Below, one piece after another: positions 8,927 through 19,049 of a stretch of DNA of 51,578 bases (the stretch's first letter is position 1; every line of letters starts with the position of its first letter). The notes beneath the pieces were generated by a model that was given only the letters and a program-made list of their open reading frames with translations, did not search any database and had not been told where the DNA came from. A program made the position numbers and the translations under genes. The DNA comes from a virus: IMG/VR virus record IMGVR_UViG_3300034066_001869, positions 1-51,578 of that record. The stretch is one strand, 5' to 3'.

Positions 8927-9478
8927 TTAAGAATTAGAGTTAACCCAGAGAACTCTTCCCATCCAATATGAACTTGGACCAAAAGAGTTTAATTCTACCA
9001 AGATGATTCTTCCTTGGGCTTTATAAAAATCAATAGGATTATCCGCCGTTGGATTTAAAATCTCATCACCACCTCCCCAGGTAAAACCTGTGGAATAAGC
9101 TTTCCAAATTATCTCACTGCCCCAGTTCACTGGGTAGTCAAAATAAGTTGCAAAGTTCTCAAGTTCGGTTTCTGGAAATCTTAAAAGAATTCTTTGTTCT
9201 CTATAGTACCCAGGGGGGATGTCCAACGGATTCGTATTCGAGATCGGTAAATTATCTGGAGATGTTACATCTACCTCTAGATAATTCGAAGTAATTAGTG
9301 GGCCCATTGGATGGTTTTTAACCGCTCCTCCGAGTTCTATGGGGGTAGAAATTGAATCCCCTGCCCAAATCCTTCCATCAGCAACATTGATACAAAGTTC
9401 TCCCTCATCGAGGTCACCAATGAATGGTTCTTCGCCAGGGAGCAAAGTTGTTAGTTGTTGGAATGTTGCCTCAGCCAT
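8927..9478 (-). CDS. Fibre N-terminal / attachment-like small structural protein
   Basis: 183 residues from the ATG at 9478; two in-frame TTG codons just upstream (9479-9484) could extend it by two residues but are less likely. The N-terminus LPGEEPFIGDLDEGELCINVADGRIWAGD resembles, in the part DEGELCINVADGRIW, the short domain that anchors phage fibres to the virion (major-tropism-determinant N-terminal type: GEL-x-IN followed by an acidic turn). The rest is beta-rich with several Trp residues and no recognised enzyme motif. It is the first gene of the minus-strand fibre unit and lies 15 bases before the 1667-residue fibre. A role as adaptor or collar between baseplate and fibre is an inference from position. 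Confidence 0.7.
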   Translation of the reverse strand: MAEATFQQLTTLLPGEEPFIGDLDEGELCINVADGRIWAGDSISTPIELGGAVKNHPMGPLITSNYLEVDVTSPDNLPISNTNPLDIPPGYYREQRILLRFPETELENFATYFDYPVNWGSEIIWKAYSTGFTWGGGDEILNPTADNPIDFYKAQGRIILVELNSFGPSSYWMGRVLWVNSNS

Positions 9479-9504
9479 CAACAATACGAGGTTTGTCTGA
9501 TAAT

Positions 9505-9512
9505 CTTTAATC
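9505..9512 (-). promoter_or_regulatory. GATTAAAG promoter-like motif (minus)
   Basis: A one-base variant of GTTTAAAG, followed by ATTATC, 26 bases before the ATG at 9478. It shares a 78-base divergent gap with a plus-strand copy. Confidence 0.4.
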
Positions 9513-9523
9513 TAATTACTAAG

Positions 9524-9537
9524 GTTTAAATTATAAT
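9524..9537 (+). promoter_or_regulatory. GTTTAAAT-TATAAT promoter-like element (plus)
   Basis: GTTTAAAT directly followed by TATAAT, 19 bases before the putative start at 9557 and so placed to drive the whole baseplate series. The TATAAT could equally be a host-type -10 box. Confidence 0.45.
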
Positions 9538-9556
9538 AGAGCAAAGGAAATTCGCC

Positions 9557-10612
9557 TTGAAAACAGGGTATATTACTGATAATTTTAGTACGCTGAGTGG
9601 GCTCGCCTCAGTAGCATATGGTAGCACCGATCTATTCAGAGAGGTCCAAAATCAGATAATAAGTAACTCACCAACAAAGATCTTTGATTCCCAAAGACCA
9701 TCTGATATCTTTGAAAGTTTTTTAGAATCGAAAGATTACTTTTTTGAGTCTATTAAAGACTATTTATTATCTAGATATCAACAAGATAACTTTTTCGCGG
9801 ATTATATTGATAGCACTTTCGGTGCAGATTGGATTACAAAAATTTTAAAAAAATTACCAAAACAATTATCTCTAGAGATAGATTCTAGCACGCAGTATGG
9901 AGAAGGTTTAAAAGATTTCATTCTTAAAACTTTTAATAAATTGTTTGTAGGATTTGAAAATACATCTTCTTTGGCCGATGGTGTAATATCTTCGATTAAT
10001 TCAGATCCGGCGTTAGGGCCAGATATTTCATTCATTGCAAAAATTGCGGGCAATAATCCTAAGAATAAGATAAGCACTCCACCCCCAAATACCACGATAT
10101 CTTTGTCTCAAAGTATTGATCTAGATAAAGATTACAGGGGTGTATCTTTTGCAACCGGATACCTTTCTCCTCAGAAATATTTCTCTGAGATCGCCTATCC
10201 AGGATTTGAGACTTCATCCTCTACTACTCCTGTTACATTCAAAAACTCAGTGATTGATGGATATGTTGGTTATCCATCGAATACGTCCCTTGAGTCAGTA
10301 TTCAACCCCGCAGGAGCTGAGTCTCTTAGAGATATTTCATTAGAAATCAATTCTGTTCTTTCTGGATCGGATATTTGGAATGCTACTTCAGTTCTAGGGG
10401 ACTTGGCGAATATCGCTGGTCTTTCTCAAAGTGATAGAGATATTTATGAAATAAGTCTCATCGGGCCCAGAATTAATAATCTCTTAACATTTGACCCAGC
10501 TACTATGTCTAATGGGGACTACTTCGATACGTCCAATCTTCCAAAAATTTTAAATTCTGATAAAGAAGACGGATTGCCAATGTCTTCTCGTAAATTCTCT
10601 AATACATTCTAA
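9557..10612 (+). CDS. Putative baseplate protein, possible degenerate LysM-like N-terminus
   Basis: 351 residues. The frame opens with TTG at 9557 preceded by AAAGGAAA at a good Shine-Dalgarno distance, so I accept this non-ATG start. The N-terminus (STLSGLASVAYGSTDLFREV) resembles a LysM-like 'LS.IA...YG' motif as in small baseplate proteins of the T4 gp53 type, but the match is weak. The remainder is helix then Ser/Thr-rich, without a family I recognise. The stop overlaps the start of the J-like gene (TAATG), so it is translated with baseplate genes. A baseplate wedge component is the best guess from context. Strongly AT-rich, like the next several genes. Confidence 0.65.
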   Translation: MKTGYITDNFSTLSGLASVAYGSTDLFREVQNQIISNSPTKIFDSQRPSDIFESFLESKDYFFESIKDYLLSRYQQDNFFADYIDSTFGADWITKILKKLPKQLSLEIDSSTQYGEGLKDFILKTFNKLFVGFENTSSLADGVISSINSDPALGPDISFIAKIAGNNPKNKISTPPPNTTISLSQSIDLDKDYRGVSFATGYLSPQKYFSEIAYPGFETSSSTTPVTFKNSVIDGYVGYPSNTSLESVFNPAGAESLRDISLEINSVLSGSDIWNATSVLGDLANIAGLSQSDRDIYEISLIGPRINNLLTFDPATMSNGDYFDTSNLPKILNSDKEDGLPMSSRKFSNTF

Positions 10613-11901
10613 TGGCTAATATCTACGGTCCGATACTACCACTCCAACTCGATAGTAGAAATACTTCGGCATTAGTACGCGCAATTCAGACCAGAATAAA
10701 TCTTGAGTCTGGAGGTGAGTTAAATGATTTTACTCCGGCTTCACCACTAGCGGCAATTAGTGAAGGTCAAGCATTCGCCCAATCAGAACTTCTTTATTAT
10801 CTTAACAACCTTCCCGAGGCATTTAGTCTCCAATGGTTAAGACAATTAGGCATTCAAAGAAGGATAGGAGCAAGGGCGTTAGTTGATGTGAGTTTTTATA
10901 AAGTACCTGGGTACAATAGAGTTGTAATTATACCATCTGGGACTAGAGTATATGCAAATAATGGTCTTAGTTTTACCCTCCTTGAGGAAGTAAGGATTCT
11001 TGAGTCGGAAGATTCTATCACTGCTATTTGTCGCTCAGAGAAATGGGGGTCGGTATATAATGTCGGAGCAGGAGAAATCAATAAAATTGAAAGAAGTTTT
11101 GTAGGGTTAGATTTTCTAAGAAATAACTCTGCTGCGACTGGAGGCAAAGACTTAGAGTCTGTTAACTCGATGAAGAAAAGAGCCTTTGAAGTTCTGAGCA
11201 GAAGAAATCTAACTACTGCTTTAGACTTTCAGAATGAGGTATCTGTACTAGCGCCAGAAGCATCCTTGATAAAAGTTCTTACATATGAAGAAAGGTATCA
11301 ACTCTCTTCTGCTCTGTCTGGGAATATAGTCATATGCGCTGGTGATGATAATGGAAAACAACTGTCAGATACAACACTCCAGTATATTATCGAGTCTGTA
11401 AGAAATAGAGTTACTTTAGGCACTAATATTTCCATATTACCACCAGAGATAATTCCTATTGATATGGTAATTGAGGTCTATTATGATCCGGCGGAAATTT
11501 CTGGAAATATAGAATCTAGATCTAATGAGATTCTTGTTTCATTACAAGAATACATCAATCCAATAAACCTCCCTCTGGGATCTAATCTATCCTACCAAGA
11601 TCTTTTAAGAAGACTTTATGGATTCTCATTTGTTAAGACAATAAATACACTTGATACAAAGTTAATGTTAAAAGATTCAGCCAATGTCGAAGGACTTTGC
11701 GCTGGGTTTATTGGCGAAGAATCAGAATCATTGGGTAAATGTATCTACTCATATATAGACGTAATAAATTCAGATAATGAGATATATGTTCCCACTTCTG
11801 GAATCATCTCATATAAGTTGTATAATCTCCAAATAACATTTACATCCATCAACGATTTTAGCCCACTCACATATACCTATACCAATCTATATACACCATG
11901 A
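10612..11901 (+). CDS. Baseplate J-like protein
   Basis: 429 residues with the pattern of the baseplate J / Mu gp47 / T4 gp6 family: N-terminal helices (FTPASPLAAISEGQAFAQSE at 41-60), QWLRQLGIQRRIGARA, then VIIPSGTRVYANNGLSFTLL, the family's 'iPaGt.v.t..g..F.t' beta segment, and a later 'GKDLESVNSMKKRAFEVLS' region typical of the 'gtDaEsde.lR.R' stretch. It forms the inner ring of the baseplate that links fibres and spike. The ATG overlaps the previous stop and its own stop overlaps the next ATG. The order J-like then gpI-like matches P2 and related contractile tails. Confidence 0.88.
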   Translation: MANIYGPILPLQLDSRNTSALVRAIQTRINLESGGELNDFTPASPLAAISEGQAFAQSELLYYLNNLPEAFSLQWLRQLGIQRRIGARALVDVSFYKVPGYNRVVIIPSGTRVYANNGLSFTLLEEVRILESEDSITAICRSEKWGSVYNVGAGEINKIERSFVGLDFLRNNSAATGGKDLESVNSMKKRAFEVLSRRNLTTALDFQNEVSVLAPEASLIKVLTYEERYQLSSALSGNIVICAGDDNGKQLSDTTLQYIIESVRNRVTLGTNISILPPEIIPIDMVIEVYYDPAEISGNIESRSNEILVSLQEYINPINLPLGSNLSYQDLLRRLYGFSFVKTINTLDTKLMLKDSANVEGLCAGFIGEESESLGKCIYSYIDVINSDNEIYVPTSGIISYKLYNLQITFTSINDFSPLTYTYTNLYTP

Positions 11902-14177
11902 ATCTATCAGTTTGGGATAGTATACAATCAAGAAAAAATAATCCCTCCCTTTCTTCAGCTCATATTATCTTAGAGTTTGATAGAACAAAAAAGCAAAAAA
12001 TATTTGCTCATAAGTTAGGGAATATTGTTTTTGAATCAAAAGATATCAACTCTCCTAGAGATAGAGTAATTTCGGTTCAAAGTGGCAATTTAACTCTTGA
12101 TGGATTTGTATATAAAAACATTGGACATACGTATTCCGATACCGAGGTAATTTCAGAAGATCCAACTCTTGGTGGATTTCCTATCTACGCCCACGGACAT
12201 CCACTTGGTGGCACAGAACATGGTGGAATGGAGAGTTGCTCCAGAATAGGATTGATATGTAAAGACGGTGAAGGGGAAGATACTCTTTGTAATCCTGGTA
12301 AATGTATTATTGGAAAACTAAGTTATGTAAGAAATAAGAAATGGAAATATCAGTCAAGTAATACATATAATTCTAATGTTCCTTTGGTATATTATTTAAA
12401 CGCAGAGAAAGAAGTATCACTTCATTCTGTACTTAGAGGTAAAGCAATAACCTTCACTGAATCCGGTCCATTAACATTAGATATTGATGCTCCGGCTTCT
12501 AAGTATTCAAAAATTTACCTCCCTCCAAAATATTATTTTTCAGAAGATTTTATCGATCAGGCAATAAGAGTGATTGATGAGAGATTAGATGCAATAAATA
12601 ATCCTCCTGAGACAAATATAATAGGTCTTGAGAACAGAAAAGATAGATTTATTTCATCGTTTATGACTCTCCTTTATCCCCAGAAGTCGGACGGGTACAT
12701 TTCTTTAGTTCTTTATGAAGATGGAGTTAGAGAAGAAGTTAAAAATGAGATGTTACAGATATTCTCCACATTACCTACTGAGTGGTATGAGCAATGCGCT
12801 TTAATTATTGAGGAAGAATATCTCTATAAAGAAGTAAGAGTCCATGATAATTTTAAGTTTATTGTCACTATTTACAATAGAGTAAAAGAACTTTTTAATA
12901 ATATAATCCAGGTAGCAAAGAGTTCTCTAAAGAGAGGAGTACTTGAATACTCTAAGGGTGATATAGCACGTCCAGTGTACTCTAGACTACCTGGTATTTC
13001 CGAGGCATATCGTTCTGATCCATTATTCTCTGAAAATGAATCCCCAGCTCAATGGTTAATAAGTGGGGTGGATGAGTTTCTTTCCTCAAAGAAAGACCAA
13101 ATTGCATCTTTCTATCAGAACTATCTCGATCTTGAGACATGTTCTCCATTAGTTCTTGATTGGCTCGCGCAACATGTGGGTCTATTTGGGGACCTATGGG
13201 ACGGTAGATGGGAAAGAAAAATTAAGGTGGCAATGATCGAAAATGCCTTTGGATGGTATGACAATGAAAAAACATTTACCATTCCAGGTATTGGTGAAGT
13301 TAAAACTCCAAAAGGCGAGGCACTCAACAAATTCCCCTTCACTACGAGTAATCTCTGGACAACTGATTTAACCCAAGATAATAGCCTCAAGATTTCACTA
13401 GATGAAACACAAATCTATGCTTTTGATCCTATTAGTCTCAGTATAAGTAATACTTATAACTTTGTTCAAAAAACTTTTATAGAAAGTTCATATACACTTC
13501 GGCAGACTCTTACAAATACATTAAAAGTCCATGATGGTAAATGGAATGGTCTTATGGAAGCAAAAGGAAGTATGCTTGCATTCGCCTTTCTTAGTTCTGT
13601 ATTTGATTTAAAATCTCATACAGCGAATGAATTAGATATTGTAAATATTACACCTAAAACAAAACAATCAGGATCTACAACCATTTCTTACTATGGAGAC
13701 CTGGTTATAAAACCGAAAAATGGTCTAAGAAACGCTGAAACAACAGCACCTCCTCTATGGCCTTATAAGAGTGATATTCTCCAAGTAGGTGGGGAGACTA
13801 TAGACCCCGATGGTAATGTAACTTCGGGTAATGATTTGAAGATTAATAACTTTACTAATCAGATTGTTGCTGGGGTATCGAGAGTTACCACACTTGAAGA
13901 TAGCAAAAATGTATTCTTTCGAGTGCCATATTATTACAATAGAGACGGGAAGTCTTGGGACAGAGTGGATTATATCTCTAAAAATTGGTTACCCGATAAT
14001 CTTAATAAGAGGATTCAGTATGCCTATTTATCTGCCGATTTATGGGCAGTAGGAGATGGATTCTTCGAACCAGAGTTCCGACTCGATGAAAGTATATTAT
14101 CAACCTATGCGATAATGCTAGAGGATGGAACCGTCCTGACTACAGAAGATGGTGATCCAATTATCTCCGAAAACTAA
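11898..14177 (+). CDS. Baseplate / tail protein I-like with Cys cluster
   Basis: 759 residues, overlapping the J-like stop by ATGA. Around residues 413-455 the stretch CSPLVLDWLAQHVGLFGDLW, then WERKIKVAMIENAFGWYDN, resembles the conserved core of phage tail protein I (P2 gpI and phage tail-like families: 'p..lLpwLA..lgv..w......r.ali..a'). The family joins baseplate to fibres. The N-terminal part has four cysteines, C114, C121, C131 and C136, near His99, His101 and His108, which could bind a metal. The C-terminal third is beta-rich. It is much longer than a standalone gpI, so it is probably a multidomain fusion. Its stop overlaps the next start (TAATG). Confidence 0.7.
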   Translation: MNLSVWDSIQSRKNNPSLSSAHIILEFDRTKKQKIFAHKLGNIVFESKDINSPRDRVISVQSGNLTLDGFVYKNIGHTYSDTEVISEDPTLGGFPIYAHGHPLGGTEHGGMESCSRIGLICKDGEGEDTLCNPGKCIIGKLSYVRNKKWKYQSSNTYNSNVPLVYYLNAEKEVSLHSVLRGKAITFTESGPLTLDIDAPASKYSKIYLPPKYYFSEDFIDQAIRVIDERLDAINNPPETNIIGLENRKDRFISSFMTLLYPQKSDGYISLVLYEDGVREEVKNEMLQIFSTLPTEWYEQCALIIEEEYLYKEVRVHDNFKFIVTIYNRVKELFNNIIQVAKSSLKRGVLEYSKGDIARPVYSRLPGISEAYRSDPLFSENESPAQWLISGVDEFLSSKKDQIASFYQNYLDLETCSPLVLDWLAQHVGLFGDLWDGRWERKIKVAMIENAFGWYDNEKTFTIPGIGEVKTPKGEALNKFPFTTSNLWTTDLTQDNSLKISLDETQIYAFDPISLSISNTYNFVQKTFIESSYTLRQTLTNTLKVHDGKWNGLMEAKGSMLAFAFLSSVFDLKSHTANELDIVNITPKTKQSGSTTISYYGDLVIKPKNGLRNAETTAPPLWPYKSDILQVGGETIDPDGNVTSGNDLKINNFTNQIVAGVSRVTTLEDSKNVFFRVPYYYNRDGKSWDRVDYISKNWLPDNLNKRIQYAYLSADLWAVGDGFFEPEFRLDESILSTYAIMLEDGTVLTTEDGDPIISEN

Positions 14178-16906
14178 TGATACCTTCACCTAAGAAAATC
14201 TCAGAATTAAGTTCAATACCAACTCTTTCAGAGTTAGATCTTCTTGTTTTTGTAGATAAGAGTGATACATCCTCGTCCCCTCAAGGTACAACAAAGAAGG
14301 GATCTTTTGGTCAAATAAAGCAAAATATATTAAACTCTATAAGTCTACCCAAAGCAACTACACAAAACGCTGGGGCTATTATAGTCGGTGAAGGACTCAG
14401 CATAGATACTAATGGCATACTCAGATCAGAGTTTTCTGGTTCATATAATGATTTAACAAATCGTCCCCAGTTGGTATCGAGTATTGGGGATTTAAATAAT
14501 GTATCTATAGTCCAACCTCAGTTAGGTCATGTTCTTGTGCATACAGGAACTATTGGTGAATCAGCTTGGATTAATAGAAGATTAAGGTATGAAGATTTAG
14601 ATCAAATTCCTACAAATTTAGTAGAGGAAAATTCCTCAACAACTCTTAACAACTTATCTATTACTGGTAATCTTGTTGTTACTGGAACTACAATCTCTAA
14701 CAATTTTGAAACTCTTAACGTAGGTACCAGTGAAATTATTCTTAATGATCAATTAGGTAAATTCATTGGAAATGCGCAGGCATTTTCAAATAGAATTACT
14801 GGGATCGATAATGCTCTTATTCTTCCAGTAAATGTTCCTATAGAAATTAGTTCAAATGGGGGACCATTAACCCTTCCTCCTGGTACTAAAATACAGAGTA
14901 TTATCTCTGCAGATGAGATCCAATTAACTAATAGTTTTCAAGGAAATGGTTCAAATACTGATATTTCCTTTGCTATATCTATCCAACCAGTTTCAAATGC
15001 GTCTGTAATTATAAATAGATCCGCTCAAAATGATGTTGAATTGAGATGGAACGAGCAGATAAATATCTGGGAATTTACAAATAATGGCACTGAATATCAT
15101 CCAATTCCAACCCCGGCAGCTTATGGTAATTATCAAAATCTAACTAATAAACCATCTATTCCTGGAACACTAAAGGATTTATCTGATGTCTCTGAAGATA
15201 GTCCATCGATAAATACACCATTTTTAAGATGGAATGGGACAAGATATTCTCCGTCCTCTATCACGGAAAATGATTTAGAAAATATCTCAATTAATGCGTT
15301 AGAGGATGTAGATACTAGTAACCCACCCACTTTAGGTCAGGTTCTGAAATGGAATGGAAATACATGGTCTCCGTCATCTGATCTTGTTGGTGGACTAACA
15401 ACAGAAGGTGCTATTGTTACTCCGAGCGAAACATCAAGTATCATACCATTCTTCCATGAAACATTTGATGCTTTCCCTAATCCGACTCAATATGGGGGAG
15501 CATTAGCATATACACAAGAAGGTGGATTGTTATATTATGCCCATGGTAATGAGTGGCTAGAATTAGCACTTGCTGATAATGTTCAACCTAATACAGATAC
15601 GACCTATTCAATCGGGATAGGAAATATTGACGTAAATCAAAGAACTATTAATCTTAATTCATCAATAGGCAATGATGGTAATAGTTCAATTACTGTATCT
15701 ACTGGAACTGGCATATCAGTCACAAATAATAACAATATATTAATATTAACAGGGACAACTTACTCCATCTCAGCAGTAGACGGTGATGGTAATTTTGATG
15801 CCAAATTAAGATTAACAGCTGCAGGCGCTTCTACAGTCGCTGATGATATTAAATTCCTAGGCGCTGATGGTCTTGTAGTGGAGAGAGACGGAGATAATAC
15901 CATCGTATTTAGAGCGCCTTTATCCTCTGTATCTCAGTATACCGATAACATGGCAAAAGATGCCATGGCATCAGCTATCGCTTCTGGCACTCATATTGGA
16001 ATTACCTTTACTTACGATAGTCAAAACAAACAATTAAATTCTGTTGTTTCTGGCGGAGGCGGAGGTGGTGGTGGTACGGTTGTATTATATGACTTAGGCG
16101 TTTCAAATACAACCACTAACCAGGCAATTATTTCCTTAACCCCTTCTACTGGGAATGCTGATACTTTTGAGATTGTTGGCGGGAACGGAACATCGGTTGC
16201 TTGGGATGGAGTAGAAAAGAAAATAACAATCTCTAGTACAGCACCAGTAAATGCAGATTGGAATGCTACGTCTGGGCTAGCCGAGATCTTAAACAAACCA
16301 ACTATCCCACCAGCTTATACTCTTCCTATTGCATCAACATCAGTTCTTGGAGGAGTTAAAGTAGATGGTTCTACGATTAATATTGTAAATGGCGTTATTA
16401 GCGCGGTTTCTGGAGGATATATTCTTCCGATTGCCTCTAATAGTACACTTGGTGGTATTAAAATTGGATCTGGACTATCCATTAGCGGAGATGGAACTGT
16501 TACAGTTGCGGCAGGGGATGGCGGAGTTCCTCTTCAAACACGAAATGTATCATCAGTAACTACTCCAAATATAAGTAATAATGGATTTGCAGAGGTCACA
16601 ATTACTGGGTATAAAACTTACTCTCTTCTTAAGATAGCTACTAATGCCGATGCCTGGGTTAGATTATATGTAGATCAGGCATCAATGATTGCTGATAGAA
16701 CAAGAAGTGAGGGTAATGATCCAATGCCAGGAAGCGGAGTTATAGCAGAAATTCGTGGAACTGGCGCAAAGATCTTAACCCCGGCTCCTATAGGATTTAA
16801 TAACGACTCTCCTCTTACAAATAATATTTACGTATCGGTTACAAATCGCAGTGGAATAGCCCAACAGATAATAGTTGATTTAACCCTCCTTCGCTTAGAG
16901 GCCTAG
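14177..16906 (+). CDS. Tail-fibre / structural repeat protein
   Basis: 909 residues. The N-terminus (KISELSSIPTLSELDLLVFV, then a TTKKGSFGQIK segment) is the usual opening of phage fibre proteins that dock to the virion. Inside are repeated fibre motifs: 'YGNYQNLTNKPSIP' and 'SGLAEILNKPTIP'; 'FLRWNGTRYSPSS' and 'VLKWNGNTWSPSS'; 'LPIASTSVLGGVKV' and 'LPIASNSTLGGIKI'. An eight-Gly run lies near residue 625. The last 119 residues (791-909) form a domain with LLKIATNADAWVRLY, SEGNDPMPGSGVIAEI, and PIGFNNDSPLTNNIYVSVTN; I know this ending from cyanophage structural proteins. Start overlaps the previous stop. It probably forms trimeric fibres at the baseplate. Confidence 0.8.
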   Translation: MIPSPKKISELSSIPTLSELDLLVFVDKSDTSSSPQGTTKKGSFGQIKQNILNSISLPKATTQNAGAIIVGEGLSIDTNGILRSEFSGSYNDLTNRPQLVSSIGDLNNVSIVQPQLGHVLVHTGTIGESAWINRRLRYEDLDQIPTNLVEENSSTTLNNLSITGNLVVTGTTISNNFETLNVGTSEIILNDQLGKFIGNAQAFSNRITGIDNALILPVNVPIEISSNGGPLTLPPGTKIQSIISADEIQLTNSFQGNGSNTDISFAISIQPVSNASVIINRSAQNDVELRWNEQINIWEFTNNGTEYHPIPTPAAYGNYQNLTNKPSIPGTLKDLSDVSEDSPSINTPFLRWNGTRYSPSSITENDLENISINALEDVDTSNPPTLGQVLKWNGNTWSPSSDLVGGLTTEGAIVTPSETSSIIPFFHETFDAFPNPTQYGGALAYTQEGGLLYYAHGNEWLELALADNVQPNTDTTYSIGIGNIDVNQRTINLNSSIGNDGNSSITVSTGTGISVTNNNNILILTGTTYSISAVDGDGNFDAKLRLTAAGASTVADDIKFLGADGLVVERDGDNTIVFRAPLSSVSQYTDNMAKDAMASAIASGTHIGITFTYDSQNKQLNSVVSGGGGGGGGTVVLYDLGVSNTTTNQAIISLTPSTGNADTFEIVGGNGTSVAWDGVEKKITISSTAPVNADWNATSGLAEILNKPTIPPAYTLPIASTSVLGGVKVDGSTINIVNGVISAVSGGYILPIASNSTLGGIKIGSGLSISGDGTVTVAAGDGGVPLQTRNVSSVTTPNISNNGFAEVTITGYKTYSLLKIATNADAWVRLYVDQASMIADRTRSEGNDPMPGSGVIAEIRGTGAKILTPAPIGFNNDSPLTNNIYVSVTNRSGIAQQIIVDLTLLRLEA

Positions 16907-16911
16907 AGTTG

Positions 16912-16919
16912 GTTGAAAG
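16912..16919 (+). promoter_or_regulatory. GTTGAAAG promoter-like motif
   Basis: A one-base variant of GTTTAAAG followed by TTATTTTAAATAG, 21 bases before the ATG at 16941, in one of the few gaps (34 bases) of the plus-strand series. Confidence 0.35.
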
Positions 16920-16940
16920 TTATTTTAAATAGATGCAAAA

Positions 16941-19049
16941 ATGGCAATTTTTAAACAAGTTGTACAAGTAAATAATGGAAATACCGGCTGGACACGTCAA
17001 AATGTTATGGAGTCTCTTGAGCAGGTATTTGCTAATCTTGGTTGGCATAGTGGCACTGCAAGGACGGGATTAATAAAATCAATAACCCCTCCTAATTACT
17101 CTGGCACAAGTCCTGGCTGGTATAATTCAGGTCAAATTCCAGCAATTAATGCCCTTGCTAAGAACGATAAAACTTGGACAGTAACAAACTCTACATCTAA
17201 TGTCTATAGTTTTTCTCAAACAGCCGGAGATGGTAGTCAAACTGGTAATAATATTGATATTGTCTGTAATCAAGGAGATATACTTACATTTAATATTGCT
17301 ACTCCAAATGATCCCTTTTATATTGTTTGGGAAAATACAAATGGATATGTAGAAGGGACCGAGATTGACGGAGACTATTCTCAATTTCCCGACCCTGGTT
17401 TATCCACGGGTACTATTATCTTAGAACAAAATAACATTTTAAATGTTCCTAGTTCCCAAGGTGTTACAAATGGGACTATTACGTGGAATACAAATAATGT
17501 ATTAAATGGTACGTATTACTATGTATCTGGATCAAATCCGAATAGAAAAGGCAAGATTACTATTAATCCTAATAGAAGTTATTGCAGTGGTATTACTTTA
17601 TACAATTTGACTGGAGGCCAATACAATAATTGGTGGGCTGGTCAAGTCCATAGAATATATTTTGACTGTACTATACCTGCATCAGGATCTAGATCAGCGG
17701 CAACATTCAGGGTATATAGGAATGAAAATGGCAGAATTAGTGACGTCAATATCATTAACGCCGAGAATACTTTTGGTTGGTCAAATGGAGAAGTATTTAC
17801 TATACCGGGTACAGCAATAGGAGGTACTTCACCTACGCATGATATCGTATTTGCTGCAACAAGAACAGATACTAATCCAACTCTTCATGTAACAAATATT
17901 GGGGCAGGAACAGAATTTTATCAGAAAAATTTAGCAGAAGGATGGGGAGTATTAAATCTTCTCAATGATTCTAATAAAAAATATGGGAGGACCTTTTATA
18001 GTTTTCAAATTATCCAAGATTATCCCACTGAATTAGTTTTTAATTCTGGAATTGAATGGATCTTTGCGAATACACGAAGTTCGTATGACTATCTAACTTA
18101 TGCCGGTCCTGGGAGGGTAAATCATACTTCATTTAGTGATAACTTCTGGAGATGGAATACTCCAGGATATTTTAATGGATATTTTGGATACGATATTAAT
18201 TATAATTATCCATCTATTACTACTGAATTAATCGGAAATAGTTACGTAACAAGAGTTGGATTTTGCAGAGGAACTAACCCAACTTCTTACCCGCTTTCTA
18301 TAAGAGTATATAGAGCACAATCTCCCCAAGATACAAATTTTGCTATTATTCAATTCACCCAAACAGTGAACGAAAATGTAGAAACCTATGGAACCTTTTT
18401 CTTACATAAAGGAACTCAACATGGCCAAGGTATATGGGACTTAAATAAATTATTCCAAGGTGGAGTGACATTTGTGTATCCAAGTAATAATTCTAGAGGT
18501 GAAGAAATTATACTTGATGCAAGAGGGCAAATGTCAACTTATTATTTCGGTAATACTGAAAATAATAGAAGTGATTCTCGTGCTAAAATTCGAGAGGCTC
18601 TATATGGATATGAAAGAGATACGTATTTTATAGGCAATGAGGGAACTACAACAAGATACCAAAATAATATATATAATGATCTAGTGGAGAGACCTGGTAA
18701 TTCTCAAAATCCAGCAAATGTAATCTATTACAGAAAAGCAGCATCTGATGGCATAGCATCTAGACCTGGTAAATATCAATATGATTCTACTACGGATTAT
18801 TATAGGGTTATTAGGGGAATACCAATGTGCTCATCTTGGGTACCACAACCTTATTACCTTCCTAATGATTTCACATTAATTCAATTTGCCTTCGGTCCTG
18901 GGGAAACCGATGTTAGAACTGGGGATACAATTACCATCTCGCCATCAGAAAAATATGAGGTAGTAAGTTCTACCTATACTAAGAATATTTCCATACCAGG
19001 GATAGGAAGTGCTACAAGAGGCATAGCATTCTGTGCTAGGATTGTCTGA
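16941..19049 (+). CDS. Putative virion structural protein
   Basis: 702 residues, aromatic- and Asn-rich, mostly beta. The N-terminus has an amphipathic segment (WTRQNVMESLEQVFANLGWH at 18-37) that I associate loosely with cyanophage structural proteins; the remainder contains many Tyr/Trp/Asn-rich strands and no recognised catalytic motif. No Shine-Dalgarno precedes the ATG. The stop overlaps the next start (TGATG), tying it to the small protein and OB-fold hub downstream. A tail-fibre or baseplate-appendage role is inferred from neighbours. Function unknown. Confidence 0.7.
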   Translation: MAIFKQVVQVNNGNTGWTRQNVMESLEQVFANLGWHSGTARTGLIKSITPPNYSGTSPGWYNSGQIPAINALAKNDKTWTVTNSTSNVYSFSQTAGDGSQTGNNIDIVCNQGDILTFNIATPNDPFYIVWENTNGYVEGTEIDGDYSQFPDPGLSTGTIILEQNNILNVPSSQGVTNGTITWNTNNVLNGTYYYVSGSNPNRKGKITINPNRSYCSGITLYNLTGGQYNNWWAGQVHRIYFDCTIPASGSRSAATFRVYRNENGRISDVNIINAENTFGWSNGEVFTIPGTAIGGTSPTHDIVFAATRTDTNPTLHVTNIGAGTEFYQKNLAEGWGVLNLLNDSNKKYGRTFYSFQIIQDYPTELVFNSGIEWIFANTRSSYDYLTYAGPGRVNHTSFSDNFWRWNTPGYFNGYFGYDINYNYPSITTELIGNSYVTRVGFCRGTNPTSYPLSIRVYRAQSPQDTNFAIIQFTQTVNENVETYGTFFLHKGTQHGQGIWDLNKLFQGGVTFVYPSNNSRGEEIILDARGQMSTYYFGNTENNRSDSRAKIREALYGYERDTYFIGNEGTTTRYQNNIYNDLVERPGNSQNPANVIYYRKAASDGIASRPGKYQYDSTTDYYRVIRGIPMCSSWVPQPYYLPNDFTLIQFAFGPGETDVRTGDTITISPSEKYEVVSSTYTKNISIPGIGSATRGIAFCARIV

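Noticed and set aside
14177-16906. Reading the eight-glycine run as a frameshift or phase-variation tract
   Set aside because: The bases are mixed GGA/GGC/GGT codons, not a homopolymer, so slippage is unlikely and the run is probably a flexible hinge.
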